In this document: positions 7,143-20,143 of the stretch, piece by piece
How the letters are laid out: each line of letters begins with the position of its first letter
Position numbering within the stretch: the first letter of the stretch is position 1
Origin: Aestuariirhabdus litorea
Lineage (GTDB): Bacteria > Pseudomonadota > Gammaproteobacteria > Pseudomonadales > Aestuariirhabdaceae
Length of the DNA stretch: 64,000 bases
Direction of reading: 5' to 3'
NCBI RefSeq assembly: GCF_003864255.1
Contig: NZ_QWEZ01000001.1
Location: forward strand, 2,125,693 to 2,189,692
Notes under the pieces: generated by a model
The model's database searches: none
Told to the model about the DNA's origin: nothing
The model's input: only the letters and a program-made list of their open reading frames with translations
Made by a program: the position numbers and the translations under genes

Positions 7143-9836
7143 TCAGGCAATTTTGCCATGGCACTGCTTGTACTTCTTACCGGAACCACAGGGGCAAGGC
7201 TCATTGCGACCGACCTTGCGTCCCTCACGGGTGTAAGGTGTGGCATTGTCCTCTTGAGGCTCCTCCTGCGCCATGGCATTGGCCTGCTCGTGCTGATACT
7301 GCATACGACGCGCAGCCTCCTCCCGGCGCTGGCGCTCCAGCTCCTCGGTGTTATCGTCCTGGCGAACCTGCACATGGCACAGGATACGAATGGTCTCGTG
7401 CTTGATGTTCTCCAACAGCTGCTGGAACAGCTCAAAGGCTTCGCGCTTGTACTCCTGCTTCGGGTTCTTTTGCGCATACCCCCGCAGATGAATCCCCTGG
7501 CGAAGGTGATCCATGGTGGCCAGGTGCTCCTTCCACTTATCGTCCAGCACTCGCAGCAACATCTGCTTTTCAAACATCCGCAGCGCCTCGGCACCCGCCA
7601 GCGCTTCCTTGGCCTGGTAACTGGCTACGATCTGCTCAAGGATCTTGGCGCGCAGGGTCTCTTCGTGGAGCGAGTCATCCTCATCCAGCCACTGCTGCAA
7701 CGGCATCCGCTCGTTGAACTCCGCCGCCAGCTGCTCTTCCAGCCCCTTGATATCCCACACCTCCTCCAGGGATTGCGGGGGGATATACTGGCTCACCAGC
7801 TCGTTCACTACCTCTTCACGGATGGCATTAACGGTTTCCGATACATCCTCGGTATCCATCAACTCGTTGCGTTGCTCGTAGACCACCTTACGCTGGTCGT
7901 TGGCGACATCATCGTATTCGAGCAGCTGCTTACGGATATCAAAGTTACGCCCCTCAACCTTGCGCTGGGCTTTCTCGATCGCGTTGCTCACCATGCGGTG
8001 CTCAATCGCCTCACCCTTCTCCATCCCCAACGCTTTCATGAAGTTTTTCACGCGATCGGAGGCGAAGATACGCATCAGGTTATCTTCCAGGGAGAGGTAG
8101 AAGCGACTGGAGCCCGGGTCTCCCTGGCGACCGGCGCGTCCCCGTAGCTGGTTATCGATACGACGCGACTCATGACGCTCGGTACCAATGATGTGCAAAC
8201 CACCGGCATCCAGTACATCCTGGTGGGCCTGTTGCCAGTCCGCCTTGATCTTTTCGACCTGCTGCTCGGTGGGGTTCTCGAGCTTGGCAATCTCCGCCTC
8301 CCAGTTGCCCCCCAGCATGATGTCGGTTCCCCGGCCCGCCATGTTGGTGGCAATGGTCACCGCTCCCGGCTTACCGGCCTGGGCAATGATCTCGGCCTCC
8401 TGCTCGTGGTACTTGGCGTTGAGCACCTTGTGAGGGATCTTGGCCTTGTTAAGGGCCCCCGATACCAGCTCGGATGACTCAATGGAGGCCGTACCCACCA
8501 GCACAGGGCGCCCCTGCTCAACGGTTTGCTTGATATCCTCAATGACGGCATCGTACTTCTCGGGAATCGAGAGGTAGACCAGATCGTTGTGATCGGCCCG
8601 TAACATCGGTTTGTTGGTAGGAATCACTACCACATCCAGCCCATAGATCTGGCGGAACTCGAAGGCCTCGGTGTCGGCCGTACCCGTCATACCTGAGAGG
8701 GTATTGTAGAGACGGAAGTAGTTCTGGAAGGTGGTGGACGCCATGGTCTGGCTTTCAGCCTGAATGGGAAGCCCCTCCTTGGCCTCAAGAGCCTGGTGCA
8801 GACCCTCCGAAAGACGACGCCCCGGCATGGTACGCCCGGTGTGCTCATCCACCAGTAACACCTGGTTCTGCTGCACGATATATTCGACGTTTTTATGGAA
8901 GACCACGTGCGCCTTAAGTGCAGCGTTTACATGGTGAAGCAGCGACAGGTTGTTGGAGGCATAAAGGCTCTCGCCTTCCGCCAACAAACCCGCTTCGGAG
9001 AGCATCTCCTCAACGTGCTGGTGACCCTGCTCGGTCAGCTCGACCTGGCGGGTTTTCTCGTCGACGGTGTAATCGCCTTCGAGCTCCTCCTGCCGGGTCA
9101 GGTTCGGTACCAGCTTATTAATTCGCTTATAAAGTTCCGAACTGTCTTCTGCGGCACCAGAGATGATCAGCGGTGTTCTGGCCTCATCAATCAGGATCGA
9201 GTCAACCTCGTCCACCACCGCAAAGTTCAACCCCCGCTGCATCCGGTCTTCGGAACTGAAGGCCATGTTGTCCCGCAGGTAGTCAAAGCCAAATTCGTTA
9301 TTGGTTCCGTAGGTAATATCCGCCTGGTACGCAGCCCGCTTCTCAAAGGGATCCTGGTTGGGTACAACCACCCCGACACTCAGGCCAAGGAACTCGTAGA
9401 GGGGACGCATCCAGTTGGCATCCCGGCGCGCCAGATAGTCGTTCACGGTCACGACATGAACGCCCTCGCCACTGATGGCATTAAGGTACACTGGCAGGGT
9501 CGCCACCAGGGTTTTACCCTCACCGGTACGCATCTCAGCGATGCGCCCTTCGTGCAGCGTGATACCACCGATCATCTGCACATCAAAGTGCCGCATCCCC
9601 ATCACCCGCTTGCCCGCTTCCCGAACCACAGCAAAGGCTTCGGGCATTAGCTGGTCCAGAGTGCTGCCATCGGCCACACGCTGCTTGAACTCTTCCGTCT
9701 TCGCCGCCAGCGCTTCATCGCTCAGTTGCTCAAACTCGGCCTCAAAGCTGTTGATCGTCTTGACGATCTTGCCCATACGCTTCAACTGACGATCATTACG
9801 ACTTCCAAAAACTTTTTTGAGTATTGGCGAAAACAT
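7143..9836 (-). CDS. secA: Protein translocase ATPase SecA
   Basis: SecA is the ATP-driven motor that pushes unfolded preproteins through SecYEG. The 897-residue product is full length. Visible are the Walker A region MRTGEGKT (about residues 102-109), a DEVD Walker B box, the helicase-like second nucleotide-binding fold with [10 protein letters not shown], and the C-terminal zinc finger [14 protein letters not shown], which binds SecB and ribosomes. It follows the M23 peptidase gene on the same strand, as in Pseudomonas. No SecM-like arrest peptide is evident upstream. An imperfect hairpin (GGCTCGC/GCGAGCC, 9872-9893) lies in the leader without a T-run. Confidence 0.98.
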   Translation of the reverse strand: MFSPILKKVFGSRNDRQLKRMGKIVKTINSFEAEFEQLSDEALAAKTEEFKQRVADGSTLDQLMPEAFAVVREAGKRVMGMRHFDVQMIGGITLHEGRIAEMRTGEGKTLVATLPVYLNAISGEGVHVVTVNDYLARRDANWMRPLYEFLGLSVGVVVPNQDPFEKRAAYQADITYGTNNEFGFDYLRDNMAFSSEDRMQRGLNFAVVDEVDSILIDEARTPLIISGAAEDSSELYKRINKLVPNLTRQEELEGDYTVDEKTRQVELTEQGHQHVEEMLSEAGLLAEGESLYASNNLSLLHHVNAALKAHVVFHKNVEYIVQQNQVLLVDEHTGRTMPGRRLSEGLHQALEAKEGLPIQAESQTMASTTFQNYFRLYNTLSGMTGTADTEAFEFRQIYGLDVVVIPTNKPMLRADHNDLVYLSIPEKYDAVIEDIKQTVEQGRPVLVGTASIESSELVSGALNKAKIPHKVLNAKYHEQEAEIIAQAGKPGAVTIATNMAGRGTDIMLGGNWEAEIAKLENPTEQQVEKIKADWQQAHQDVLDAGGLHIIGTERHESRRIDNQLRGRAGRQGDPGSSRFYLSLEDNLMRIFASDRVKNFMKALGMEKGEAIEHRMVSNAIEKAQRKVEGRNFDIRKQLLEYDDVANDQRKVVYEQRNELMDTEDVSETVNAIREEVVNELVSQYIPPQSLEEVWDIKGLEEQLAAEFNERMPLQQWLDEDDSLHEETLRAKILEQIVASYQAKEALAGAEALRMFEKQMLLRVLDDKWKEHLATMDHLRQGIHLRGYAQKNPKQEYKREAFELFQQLLENIKHETIRILCHVQVRQDDNTEELERQRREEAARRMQYQHEQANAMAQEEPQEDNATPYTREGRKVGRNEPCPCGSGKKYKQCHGKIA

Positions 9837-9871
9837 AAGTACCGGGGTCTTTTAATTAGGTATCAATAATC

Positions 9872-9893
9872 GGCTCGCAGGGTTAAGCGAGCC
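9872..9893 (-). promoter_or_regulatory. Hairpin in the secA leader
   Basis: GGCTCGC (9872-9878) pairs with GCGAGCC (9887-9893) around an 8-base loop, between the M23 gene and secA. There is no T-run, so it is either a weak attenuator or an mRNA structure. Confidence 0.4.
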
Positions 9894-10009
9894 AAAAGCA
9901 AGCAGGCATTCTAACGCTAAAGGGGGGCGGCAATAAACCACTGCAGGAGTGTTGATCGCCTTTATTTGATGCGGGTATGACAGGAGAGCCAATGCAGCCG
10001 TCGGCTGAA

Positions 10010-10942
10010 TCAACGGCTGGCGCGATAGATGTACTTGGCCGGATCAACCGGACGCCCATTCCGAAAGACCTCGAAGTGGACATGGGGCCCCGTGGAGCGG
10101 CCACTACTCCCCATCAAGGCGATGGTTTGCCCCTTCTTGACCAAGTCTCCAACCTTAACAAGACTGGATTCGTTATGACCGTATCGTGTCACGTAACCAC
10201 TGCCATGATTGATCTCCACCAGCAACCCATAGCCGGAGCGCTTGCCCGACCAGGTCACAACGCCAGAGGCAACGGTGATGACATCCGACCCCTTCTTGCC
10301 GGCAAAATCGACGCCCTGGTGCATAGCCAGGCGACCATTGATGGGATCAGTACGACGCCCAAAGCGGGAGGACATCCAGCCTTTCTTGACCGGCCTTCCG
10401 GCGATAAAGACATCATCCTGCAAACGCCGTTTACCCATCAGGGTTTCCAGCACTTCGAGCTGGGCTTCCCGGGACTCGATACGCTGCGTCAACTCGTCAA
10501 TCACATCAGCAAAGCGGGGCTGCTGGTAAGCCTCACCCAGCTCTGAGGATTCGGGTCCACCGAGGGCTGGCGGAGCGCTGAAGTCAAACTCGCCCTTGTC
10601 GAGCTTGGCCATGGTGGTCATTCGCTCGCCCAGGGCGTCGAGGCGCAACAGGCGGCTCTGCAACTGCGCAACACGCAGCGATAACGCATCCACCTCGGCC
10701 ATTGAATGCTCTTTAACCTGCTGGAGTTCGAGGCGCTGCTCCTCCAGCTGGGTGCGCCAGGTGGCCATGGTCTCACGGGTAAACAGGCCATCGGCATCGT
10801 CGGTCAGGTACTTATAGGTGCCATACCCACTCAGGGTAGCGGCCAGCAGTAGGGCAGCAAACAGGGCACAAACCAGACCGCGGCCACTGAGTTTCAGTGA
10901 GCGAGCCTGACTGCGGCTGTTTCGAACAATTATGATATTCAT
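10010..10942 (-). CDS. Membrane-anchored M23 family metallopeptidase
   Basis: The 310-residue protein has an N-terminal membrane anchor (about residues 22-45), a charged, coiled-coil-like stretch (about 65-190) and a C-terminal M23 (LytM) domain. The zinc motif is intact: H..VD in HQGVDFAGK and HVHFEVF near residue 290, plus GRRTDPI. This suggests a real peptidoglycan endopeptidase rather than an EnvC/NlpD-type activator, although an activator role cannot be excluded. It probably acts in the periplasm. Its place between lpxC and secA is conserved in pseudomonads. The start MNIIIVRNSRSQARS fits the family. Confidence 0.9.
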   Translation of the reverse strand: MNIIIVRNSRSQARSLKLSGRGLVCALFAALLLAATLSGYGTYKYLTDDADGLFTRETMATWRTQLEEQRLELQQVKEHSMAEVDALSLRVAQLQSRLLRLDALGERMTTMAKLDKGEFDFSAPPALGGPESSELGEAYQQPRFADVIDELTQRIESREAQLEVLETLMGKRRLQDDVFIAGRPVKKGWMSSRFGRRTDPINGRLAMHQGVDFAGKKGSDVITVASGVVTWSGKRSGYGLLVEINHGSGYVTRYGHNESSLVKVGDLVKKGQTIALMGSSGRSTGPHVHFEVFRNGRPVDPAKYIYRASR

Positions 10943-11167
10943 AAACTGCTTTACTACCTCGTCAATCCTGTCCCGGAATAGCGCAGAACTCAGATCTTCT
11001 TATACCACAGAGCCCTTATGGACACCTAAGAAGCCCTCCAGGCCAGCACTCATCACGTGAATCGAGTCACAACAGTAGGATCGGGAGCCAGCCAGCGAAC
11101 AACCTTAGCATTAATAGGTGCTTTATATCCAGCCCCCTCCACCACCGCCCGCCCGGGGGCCCGTAAA
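10943..11167. other. Intergenic region between lpxC and the M23 gene, no gene seen
   Basis: About 225 bases before the lpxC terminator hold no credible reading frame on either strand. In Pseudomonas a DUF721 (DciA) gene sits here from memory; none is visible. It probably carries the promoter of the M23-secA unit. Confidence 0.6.
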
Positions 11168-11192
11168 CAAAACGGGAGCCGAAAGGCTCCCG
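11168..11192 (-). terminator. Terminator after lpxC
   Basis: On the minus strand CGGGAGCC (11192-11185) and GGCTCCCG (11180-11173) form an 8-bp stem with loop TTTC, followed by TTTTG. It stands 22 bases after the lpxC stop and closes the dcw cluster. Confidence 0.9.
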
Positions 11193-11214
11193 TAGAAAAC
11201 AGGCAAAGAAGGTA

Positions 11215-12129
11215 TCAGACCGCTGCGGCCGGCTTCATATAAGAGATGGGTGCGGTTTCGGCATCATCGAAGGTGACAACTTCCCAGGCATCCTCGTTGG
11301 CCAACAGTTCGCAGATCAGCTTGTTGTTCAGGGCATGACCGGATTTATACCCCTTAAACTCGCCAATCAAACTATTTCCCAACAGGTAAAGGTCGCCGAT
11401 TGCATCCAGCATCTTGTGCTTGACGAACTCATCCTCGTAACGCAGGCCGTCCTCGTTGAGAATGCGGAACTCATCAACCACGATAGCGTTATCCACACTA
11501 CCCCCCAAAGCCAGGTTCTTTGAACGCAGGTATTCGATATCACGCATAAAACCAAAGGTTCGGGCTCGGCTCACCTCTTTGACAAAAGAGGTGCTGGAGA
11601 AATCAACACTGGCTTCCTGGGTGCGCCCCTTGAAGACAGGGTGATCGAAGTCGATACCGAAGGAGACCTTAAAGCCATCGAAAGGGAGAAAAGTGGCTCG
11701 CTTGTCATCCTCTACAACAGAGACCTCACGCTTGATTCGAATAAACTCCTTGGGTGCCTCCTGCTCTTCGATCCCAGCCGACTGCAACAGGAACACAAAG
11801 GGACCCGCGCTGCCATCCATGATCGGAACCTCATGGGCACTGACCTCAATATAGGCATTATCGATACCCAACCCGGCCATCGCAGATAGCAGATGCTCCA
11901 CCGTATCGACTCGCACCCCATCGGCATTCATGAGCGTGGTACACAGGAGTGTCTCACCCACATTTTCCGCCCGGGCAGGAATCTCCACCACTGGATCCAG
12001 ATCGGTACGACAAAAAACAATACCCGTTCCCACAGGAGCTGGCTTCAGCGTCAGGTAAACCTTCTCACCTGAGTGCAAACCCACCCCTGTTGCCCGGATA
12101 ATATTCTTTAACGTTCTTTGTCTAATCAT
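11215..12129 (-). CDS. lpxC: UDP-3-O-acyl-N-acetylglucosamine deacetylase LpxC
   Basis: LpxC is the zinc enzyme of the committed step of lipid A synthesis. The 304-residue product matches the family. Zinc ligands are in VEHLLSAM and in HKMLDAIGD (His and Asp), and the catalytic histidine is in GHALNN. The start [15 protein letters not shown] is the conserved N-terminus; an upstream in-frame ATG at 12162 adds an unconserved 11 residues. It lies 103 bases after ftsZ, and a hairpin across the ftsZ stop (12224-12246) could modulate read-through. Its C-terminus ends KPAAAV, the hydrophobic-tail type that FtsH recognises in E. coli (inference). Confidence 0.97.
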   Translation of the reverse strand: MIRQRTLKNIIRATGVGLHSGEKVYLTLKPAPVGTGIVFCRTDLDPVVEIPARAENVGETLLCTTLMNADGVRVDTVEHLLSAMAGLGIDNAYIEVSAHEVPIMDGSAGPFVFLLQSAGIEEQEAPKEFIRIKREVSVVEDDKRATFLPFDGFKVSFGIDFDHPVFKGRTQEASVDFSSTSFVKEVSRARTFGFMRDIEYLRSKNLALGGSVDNAIVVDEFRILNEDGLRYEDEFVKHKMLDAIGDLYLLGNSLIGEFKGYKSGHALNNKLICELLANEDAWEVVTFDDAETAPISYMKPAAAV

Positions 12130-12232
12130 GTAGTTACGCCGCAATTTGATCAATTTTTGCACAAGGCTGTTTCAATAGCCGGCCATTGTACCAAAGTCGC
12201 ATGAATTCACCAACCATTAAGGCGGCAGGCCG

Positions 12233-13384
12233 TTAATCAGCCTGCCGACGCAGGAAAGCAGGGATATCGAGATAATCCATGTTTTCAGACTGCATATGCT
12301 CCGCCTTAACCGCGTTAGCTCCATTCACCAGCGCCTGGTTACGCATCACCGTGGGACGATCCAGCTTCTGGTAATCGACCGATCCGTCCTTACGGGTGTT
12401 GTCGACTACTTTGACGGGACGCTCAACTGCAGCTCCCAAACCGGTAGCTACCACGGTCACCTTCAACTCATCCTCCATCTCGGGATCGATCACGGTACCC
12501 ATAATGACGGTCGCATTCTCGGAAGCGAAAGCTTCAATGGTGTTACCCACATCGGAGAACTCGCCCAGCCCCAGGTCCACGCCGGCGGTGATGTTGACCA
12601 GGATACCCCGGGCCCCCTGAAGATCGACATCCTCCAGCAGAGGACTGCGAATAGCCGCTTCAGCCGCCTCGACCGCCCGATTCTCGCCGGAAGCAACACC
12701 GGTTCCCATCATGGCCATGCCCATTTCAGACATCACCGTTCTGACGTCGGCAAAGTCGACGTTAATCATACCGGGACGGATGATTAAGTCTGCGATCCCC
12801 TGCACAGCTCCGAGCAATACATCGTTGGCCGCACCAAAGGCTGCGAGCAGGCTGGCGTCTTTACCCAGCACTGGTAACAGCTTTTCGTTGGGAATGGTGA
12901 TCAGTGAGTCGACGTTCTCCGCCAGCTCCTTGATACCGGCATCGGCAATGGTCATCCGCTTGCGGCCCTCAAAGGGGAAAGGTCGCGTGACCACAGCCAC
13001 GGTCAGAATCCCCATCTCCTTGGCCACCTGGGCAACCACGGGAGCCGCACCGGTTCCGGTACCGCCACCCATCCCCGCAGTGATGAACACCATATCGGCG
13101 CCACTAAGCACTTCGGCAATGCGGTCACGATCTTCCAGCGCAGCCTCACGGCCAATCTCCGGGTTAGCACCGGCGCCCAAGCCCTTGGTTACACCGGTGC
13201 CGAGCTGCAGTACCGTCTTCCCAGAAAGATCCTTCAGCGCCTGCGCATCAGTGTTTGCACAAACAAAATCGACGCCATCCACATTTCTGGACAGCATGTG
13301 GCCAACAGCGTTACCACCGCCACCACCTACGCCGATCACCTTAATGACTGCATTCTGAGGTACGTTATCCACGAGTTCAAACAT
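12233..13384 (-). CDS. ftsZ: Cell division GTPase FtsZ
   Basis: FtsZ is the tubulin homologue that forms the division ring. The 383-residue protein has the tubulin signature GGGTGTG (about residue 107), the NTDAQAL region for nucleotide binding, and a C-terminal conserved peptide [14 protein letters not shown] that binds FtsA and ZipA, after a short linker. GAGAAGGAGAGG precedes the ATG. It lies 46 bases after ftsA and is the most downstream division gene of the dcw cluster. Confidence 0.99.
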   Translation of the reverse strand: MFELVDNVPQNAVIKVIGVGGGGGNAVGHMLSRNVDGVDFVCANTDAQALKDLSGKTVLQLGTGVTKGLGAGANPEIGREAALEDRDRIAEVLSGADMVFITAGMGGGTGTGAAPVVAQVAKEMGILTVAVVTRPFPFEGRKRMTIADAGIKELAENVDSLITIPNEKLLPVLGKDASLLAAFGAANDVLLGAVQGIADLIIRPGMINVDFADVRTVMSEMGMAMMGTGVASGENRAVEAAEAAIRSPLLEDVDLQGARGILVNITAGVDLGLGEFSDVGNTIEAFASENATVIMGTVIDPEMEDELKVTVVATGLGAAVERPVKVVDNTRKDGSVDYQKLDRPTVMRNQALVNGANAVKAEHMQSENMDYLDIPAFLRRQAD

Positions 13385-13430
13385 GATCCTCTCCTTCTCC
13401 CTTTCCTGTTTAGTTCTTATTTCCGGTCAC

Positions 13431-14666
13431 TTAAAAATTACCTTGAAACCAAAGCTTAAGCCGGCTTACAAGGCTTTCTCCTGCCTCCCGTTGGGGGACA
13501 GCAAAACTGATTTCTGCCTGGCGCTGGAAACCATTGAGTAACAGTCCAACGCCAGTTGAGTAAATGGGGTTACGTACCACATCGGATAACCCCATTACCT
13601 CTTGTGGTACGGCCAGGCGTACCTGCTTGTGAAATATCTCCTCGGCCAGCTCAACCACCCCTTCCATCTTGGCCGTGCCACCGGTCAGTACGATCCCCGC
13701 AGGGATCAGGTCTTCAAAGCCACTGCGGCGCAGTTCAGCCTGCACCAGAGTAAAGAGTTCGTCATACCGCGGCTCAACCACTTCAGCCAGTGCCTGGCGG
13801 GAGAGATTGCGTGGCGGGCGCTCTCCCACTCCGGGCACCTGAATGGTCTCTTCGGCACCGGCCAACTGGGTGAGCGCACAGGCATAACGAATCTTGAGTT
13901 CTTCGGCGTGCTTGGTGGGTGTACGCAACGCCATCGCGATATCGTTGGTCACCTGATCACCGGCGATGGGAATGACCGCGGTGTGACGAATCGAGCCTTC
14001 GGTAAAGATCGCAATGTCGGTGGTGCCACCGCCGAGGTCCACCATGCAAACACCCAGCTCTTTTTCATCGTCGGTCAGCACCGCATGACTGGAGGCCAAC
14101 TGCTCAAGAATCACATCCTCCACCTCGAGACCGCAACGACGTACGCACTTTTCGATGTTCTGCGCCGCATTAACCGCACAGGTGACCAGGTGGACCTTGG
14201 CTTCGAGGCGGACACCGGACATGCCCAGCGGCTCCTTAACCCCCTCCTGATCATCAATCACGTATTCCTGTGGCAGCACATGAAGAATCTTTTGGTCGGC
14301 GGGGATGGCTACCGCCTTGGCCGCATCAATCACACGATCAATATCGGCCTGGGTGACTTCACGATCACGAATAGCCACGATGCCGTGGGAGTTGAGACTG
14401 CGAATATGGTTACCGGCAATGCCTGCGTAGACAGAGTGAATCTGGCAGCCTGCCATTAACTCTGCTTCTTCTACAGCGCGTTGGATCGATTGCACGGTGG
14501 ACTCGATATTCACCACCACGCCCTTTTTCATTCCCCGGGAGGGGTGCGAGCCGATACCCACCACCTCAACGCGACCATCCGCATTCATCTCCCCGACTAT
14601 AGCGACGACCTTGGAGGTTCCAATATCCAGACCTACGACCATTTTACCGCTGCCATTAGCCTTCAT
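13431..14666 (-). CDS. ftsA: Cell division protein FtsA
   Basis: FtsA is the actin-like ATPase that tethers FtsZ to the membrane and recruits later division proteins. The product is 411 residues, with phosphate-binding loop GLDIGTSK at the N-terminus, the ATPase motif DLGGGTTD near residue 205, and a C-terminal basic/aromatic stretch (VSRLKLWFQGNF) that fits the amphipathic membrane-targeting helix. The start MKANGSGKMVVGLD at 14666 overlaps the ftsQ stop by 11 bases, suggesting coupled translation. Confidence 0.98.
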   Translation of the reverse strand: MKANGSGKMVVGLDIGTSKVVAIVGEMNADGRVEVVGIGSHPSRGMKKGVVVNIESTVQSIQRAVEEAELMAGCQIHSVYAGIAGNHIRSLNSHGIVAIRDREVTQADIDRVIDAAKAVAIPADQKILHVLPQEYVIDDQEGVKEPLGMSGVRLEAKVHLVTCAVNAAQNIEKCVRRCGLEVEDVILEQLASSHAVLTDDEKELGVCMVDLGGGTTDIAIFTEGSIRHTAVIPIAGDQVTNDIAMALRTPTKHAEELKIRYACALTQLAGAEETIQVPGVGERPPRNLSRQALAEVVEPRYDELFTLVQAELRRSGFEDLIPAGIVLTGGTAKMEGVVELAEEIFHKQVRLAVPQEVMGLSDVVRNPIYSTGVGLLLNGFQRQAEISFAVPQREAGESLVSRLKLWFQGNF

Positions 14667-15516
14667 AATTTTCTGTTCCCACTGTTTCTGATACCAACGG
14701 ATGGCTGTCACTTTGCGAGCCCCAGGCTACCGCGACACCGTTGAGATAGCGCACATCGACCTTCGTGATCGGGCGCCCATTATCCTTCAATGCGGCATCA
14801 TATACCGCAACAAATCGCTGGATTTTATCGACCACATGACTGCGGCCAATCATGATGACAAAGTCATCGGTAAGCAGCTCCCAGCTGCCCCGGTTAGTCA
14901 AACGCAGCTCGCGGATATTGAGCCCGTTTGGACGCAGGAGGTTGCTCAGCGTTTGGTACTGTTCCATTACTTCGATCTCGCTGGAGTCCGGCCCGATCAA
15001 GTGCGGCAAGGTAACGAAATCGGCGGCATTTTCCACCACAAAGCTGTTGCCTTCGCTATTAAGAAGCGCACCGCTCTGCCAACGGGCAACCGGAACCTGC
15101 TCAGTAACACTAATCTCTATCACACCGGGCCACTGGCGACGCAGGCTCACCGTCTGCACCCAGGGAAGCGTCAGTAAGTCCGCCTGCATTGCATCCAGAT
15201 CAACGGTAAAAAAGCGTGAGTTCAAGTAGGGCTGCATGGCGACCTGAACCTGCTCCTTCGGCATGTGCATCAGGCGTCCCTTGACGGCAACCCGCACGAT
15301 CGGTTGGTTAACCACCTCAGCCACGGTGGGCACCATAAACCAGCCAGCACCACCGACCAGTGTCGAAACCAGCGCAACGACGCCCAACAGCTTACCGACC
15401 CGCAGCAAACGCTGCGGCCAGCGCCGCTCTGCGGAAGGCTGCCGACGGCTGGCACCACGAGTGGTCGCTCCCACCGGTCGCCCCTTTTTCGCCTTGCTGT
15501 CTCGAACCCGTTGCAT
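14656..15516 (-). CDS. ftsQ: Cell division protein FtsQ
   Basis: FtsQ is a bitopic inner-membrane protein that, with FtsL and FtsB, activates septal wall synthesis. The 286-residue product has a basic cytoplasmic tail rich in R and K (1-35), one membrane segment (about 38-60), a POTRA domain and the FtsQ beta domain. It begins 13 bases after ddl and ends inside the start of ftsA. Confidence 0.95.
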   Translation of the reverse strand: MQRVRDSKAKKGRPVGATTRGASRRQPSAERRWPQRLLRVGKLLGVVALVSTLVGGAGWFMVPTVAEVVNQPIVRVAVKGRLMHMPKEQVQVAMQPYLNSRFFTVDLDAMQADLLTLPWVQTVSLRRQWPGVIEISVTEQVPVARWQSGALLNSEGNSFVVENAADFVTLPHLIGPDSSEIEVMEQYQTLSNLLRPNGLNIRELRLTNRGSWELLTDDFVIMIGRSHVVDKIQRFVAVYDAALKDNGRPITKVDVRYLNGVAVAWGSQSDSHPLVSETVGTENYEG

Positions 15517-15529
15517 CGTTAATGCAGTC

Positions 15530-17910
<2,381 letters not shown>

Positions 17911-17918
<8 letters not shown>

Positions 17919-18984
17919 GCGCAACCTCCAGGCACTGGTGAGTAACGATACGGGTTGCGTCGACACGGGCAGCAGTGCTCGCCGCTGCCGCCATTCTTTT
18001 GAGCTGCTCCCGGTGGGATGCGAAATCAGTTAACAAGGCGGCCACTCTCTCTTTGGTCATTTCGTTCTGGGGTAGCAAAACGGCCGCCCCACGGTCGGAT
18101 AGGTGTCGTGCATTGGCTGTCTGGTGATCGTCGACGGCGAAGGGAAAGGGGACCAGAATCGAGGGCAGTTGCGCACAGGCCAGCTCTGCAATGGTCAAGG
18201 CGCCAGCGCGACAGATCACCAGATCCGCCCAGCTGTAGGCGGCCGCCATATCCTCAATAAAGGGCTCTACCCGCGCCTCAAGATGGTTATCACGGTAGCT
18301 CGCCATGGACCGCTCGCAGTCCCTCTGCCCGGTCTGGTGCCAGACCTTAATCTTGCAACCGGGCTCAACCAGCTTCAGGGCTTCGGGCATCACCTGATTA
18401 ATCGCCAGCGCCCCCAGGCTGCCCCCCACCACCAGCACCCTAAGTGATTCCTCCAGCGGCAGGTGCTCGAGCGAAGCGATATCCTGGCGCACCGGATTAC
18501 CGGTACAGATGCGGTTATTGAGCCCGGTAAAGGTTCCTTCAAAGGCTTCGAGAGTGCGGCTTGAGATCTTCGATAACAGCCTGTTGCTCATTCCTGCCAC
18601 CGCATTCTGCTCATGAATCACCAGCGGTATGCCAAGCAGTTTGGCGGCCATACCCGCCGGTGCCGTAACATATCCCCCCATCCCCAACACGCAATCGGGC
18701 TGGAAACGACGCAGTAGGGCGAGCGCTTGCCACAGTGCGCGTGCAACCATGAAAGGGGCCTTGAGCAACTGCAAAACCCCCTTACCGCGCACCCCTTTCA
18801 TCTGCACGAGGTCGATCTCCAGCCCCTGCTGGGGTACCAGGCGGGCCTCCATGCTTCCCGGGGTACCCAGCCAGCGGACGTCAACTCCCCGCTGCATCAA
18901 CTCGTTGGCCACCGCCATCGCAGGGAAGATATGCCCTCCGGTCCCACCGGCTGCAATCAGGATACGAGGCGACCGATCAAGCAT
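17911..18984 (-). CDS. murG: MurG, lipid II-forming N-acetylglucosaminyltransferase
   Basis: MurG transfers GlcNAc from UDP-GlcNAc to lipid I on the cytoplasmic membrane face. The 357-residue GT28 enzyme has the glycine-rich [12 protein letters not shown] near its N-terminus, a second loop [12 protein letters not shown], and the UDP-GlcNAc site [10 protein letters not shown]. The start at 18984 overlaps the ftsW stop by 8 bases (ATGCTTGA); the 99-base upstream extension is ftsW in another frame. Confidence 0.98.
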
Positions 18985-20143
18985 GTTGCCCCCCTTCAGC
19001 CTGTTGGCGCTGGCGACGCTCGTAATCGATACGAAACAGCAGTCCAATAGCGACACAGCTGACCAGCAGGCTACTGCCGCCATAGCTAAGCATTGGCAGG
19101 GTCAGCCCCTTGGTGGGCAGCAATCCGGTATTCACCCCGATATTGATGAGTGTCTGCATGCCAAACAGCAAACCAATGCCATAAGCGGCGTAACCGCCGA
19201 AGTAGAGACCCTGCTTCTCCGCACGATAACCGATCAGCAAGGCACGCACACAGAGGGTGACCAGCAGCAGGGTAATCAGGGTCGCGCCCACCACCCCCAG
19301 CTCTTCGGCGGCCACCGCAAACACAAAATCGGTGTGGGCCTCGGGCAGGTAGAAAATTTTCTGGATACTGTTGCCCAGCCCGGCCCCCATCCACTCACCA
19401 CGACCGAATGCGATCAGGGACTGGGTCAACTGGTAGCCGCTGTCGAACTGATGCTGCCAGGGGTCGATATAAGTGGTCAGGCGTTTGAGACGATAGCTCT
19501 GGGAAACCGCCAATACCGCCATGGCCCCACCACAGCCGAGAATCAGCATCAGGAACTGGTGTAAGCGAACGCCGGCCAGGAACATCATGCCCATTGCTGC
19601 GCTCAGTAGGACCACCACAGCACCGAAGTCGGGCTCCATCAATAGCAGCAATACGGCCAGGGCGATCACCAGCATGGGCTTAAGGAAGCCGCGCCATTGG
19701 CTACGCACCTCTTCACGACGGCGCACCAGATAGCCTGCCAGGTAGAGCACCAGCGCAAACTTGGCCACTTCTGAGGCCTGCAGGTTGACCACACCAAGGT
19801 TGATCCAGCGAACGCTGCCGTTGATCTCCCGGCCCACCACCAGCACCAGGCAGAGCAGAACAAAGGTGACCAGCAGGTGCAACATCCCCATGCGCTCCCA
19901 GACAGTCACCGGCACCATCAACGTGCAGGCCATCGCGATTAAACCGATCATCGCGTACAGCACCTGACGGCTTGCATAGTAGAAAGGGTTACCCAGGCGG
20001 CCATAGGCCACCTCCATGGAGGCCGAGGTGATCATCACCGTACCCAGCAGCACCAGCATCAGGGTCACCAGCAGCAGCAGTCGATCGAAAGACGCTGACT
20101 GGATTGCCGGCTTGATCAGGGTGGTTGCTGCCATATCAGCCAT
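18977..20143 (-). CDS. ftsW: FtsW, septal peptidoglycan glycosyltransferase (SEDS family)
   Basis: FtsW polymerises lipid II at the septum together with FtsI. The 388-residue SEDS protein has about ten membrane segments and the conserved loops LYLAGYLVRR, FGRGEWMGAGLGNS and KGLTLPMLSYGGSS. The start at 20143 (MADMAATTLIK) overlaps the murD stop by 8 bases (ATGGCTGA). The longer in-frame reading from 20281 lies inside murD and was rejected. Confidence 0.97.
   Translation of the reverse strand: MADMAATTLIKPAIQSASFDRLLLLVTLMLVLLGTVMITSASMEVAYGRLGNPFYYASRQVLYAMIGLIAMACTLMVPVTVWERMGMLHLLVTFVLLCLVLVVGREINGSVRWINLGVVNLQASEVAKFALVLYLAGYLVRRREEVRSQWRGFLKPMLVIALAVLLLLMEPDFGAVVVLLSAAMGMMFLAGVRLHQFLMLILGCGGAMAVLAVSQSYRLKRLTTYIDPWQHQFDSGYQLTQSLIAFGRGEWMGAGLGNSIQKIFYLPEAHTDFVFAVAAEELGVVGATLITLLLVTLCVRALLIGYRAEKQGLYFGGYAAYGIGLLFGMQTLINIGVNTGLLPTKGLTLPMLSYGGSSLLVSCVAIGLLFRIDYERRQRQQAEGGQHA

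Noticed and set aside
5836..7236. Long open frame opposite argJ (466 codons, plus strand)
   Set aside because: It mirrors the argJ codons, spans the secA terminator, and shows no domain.
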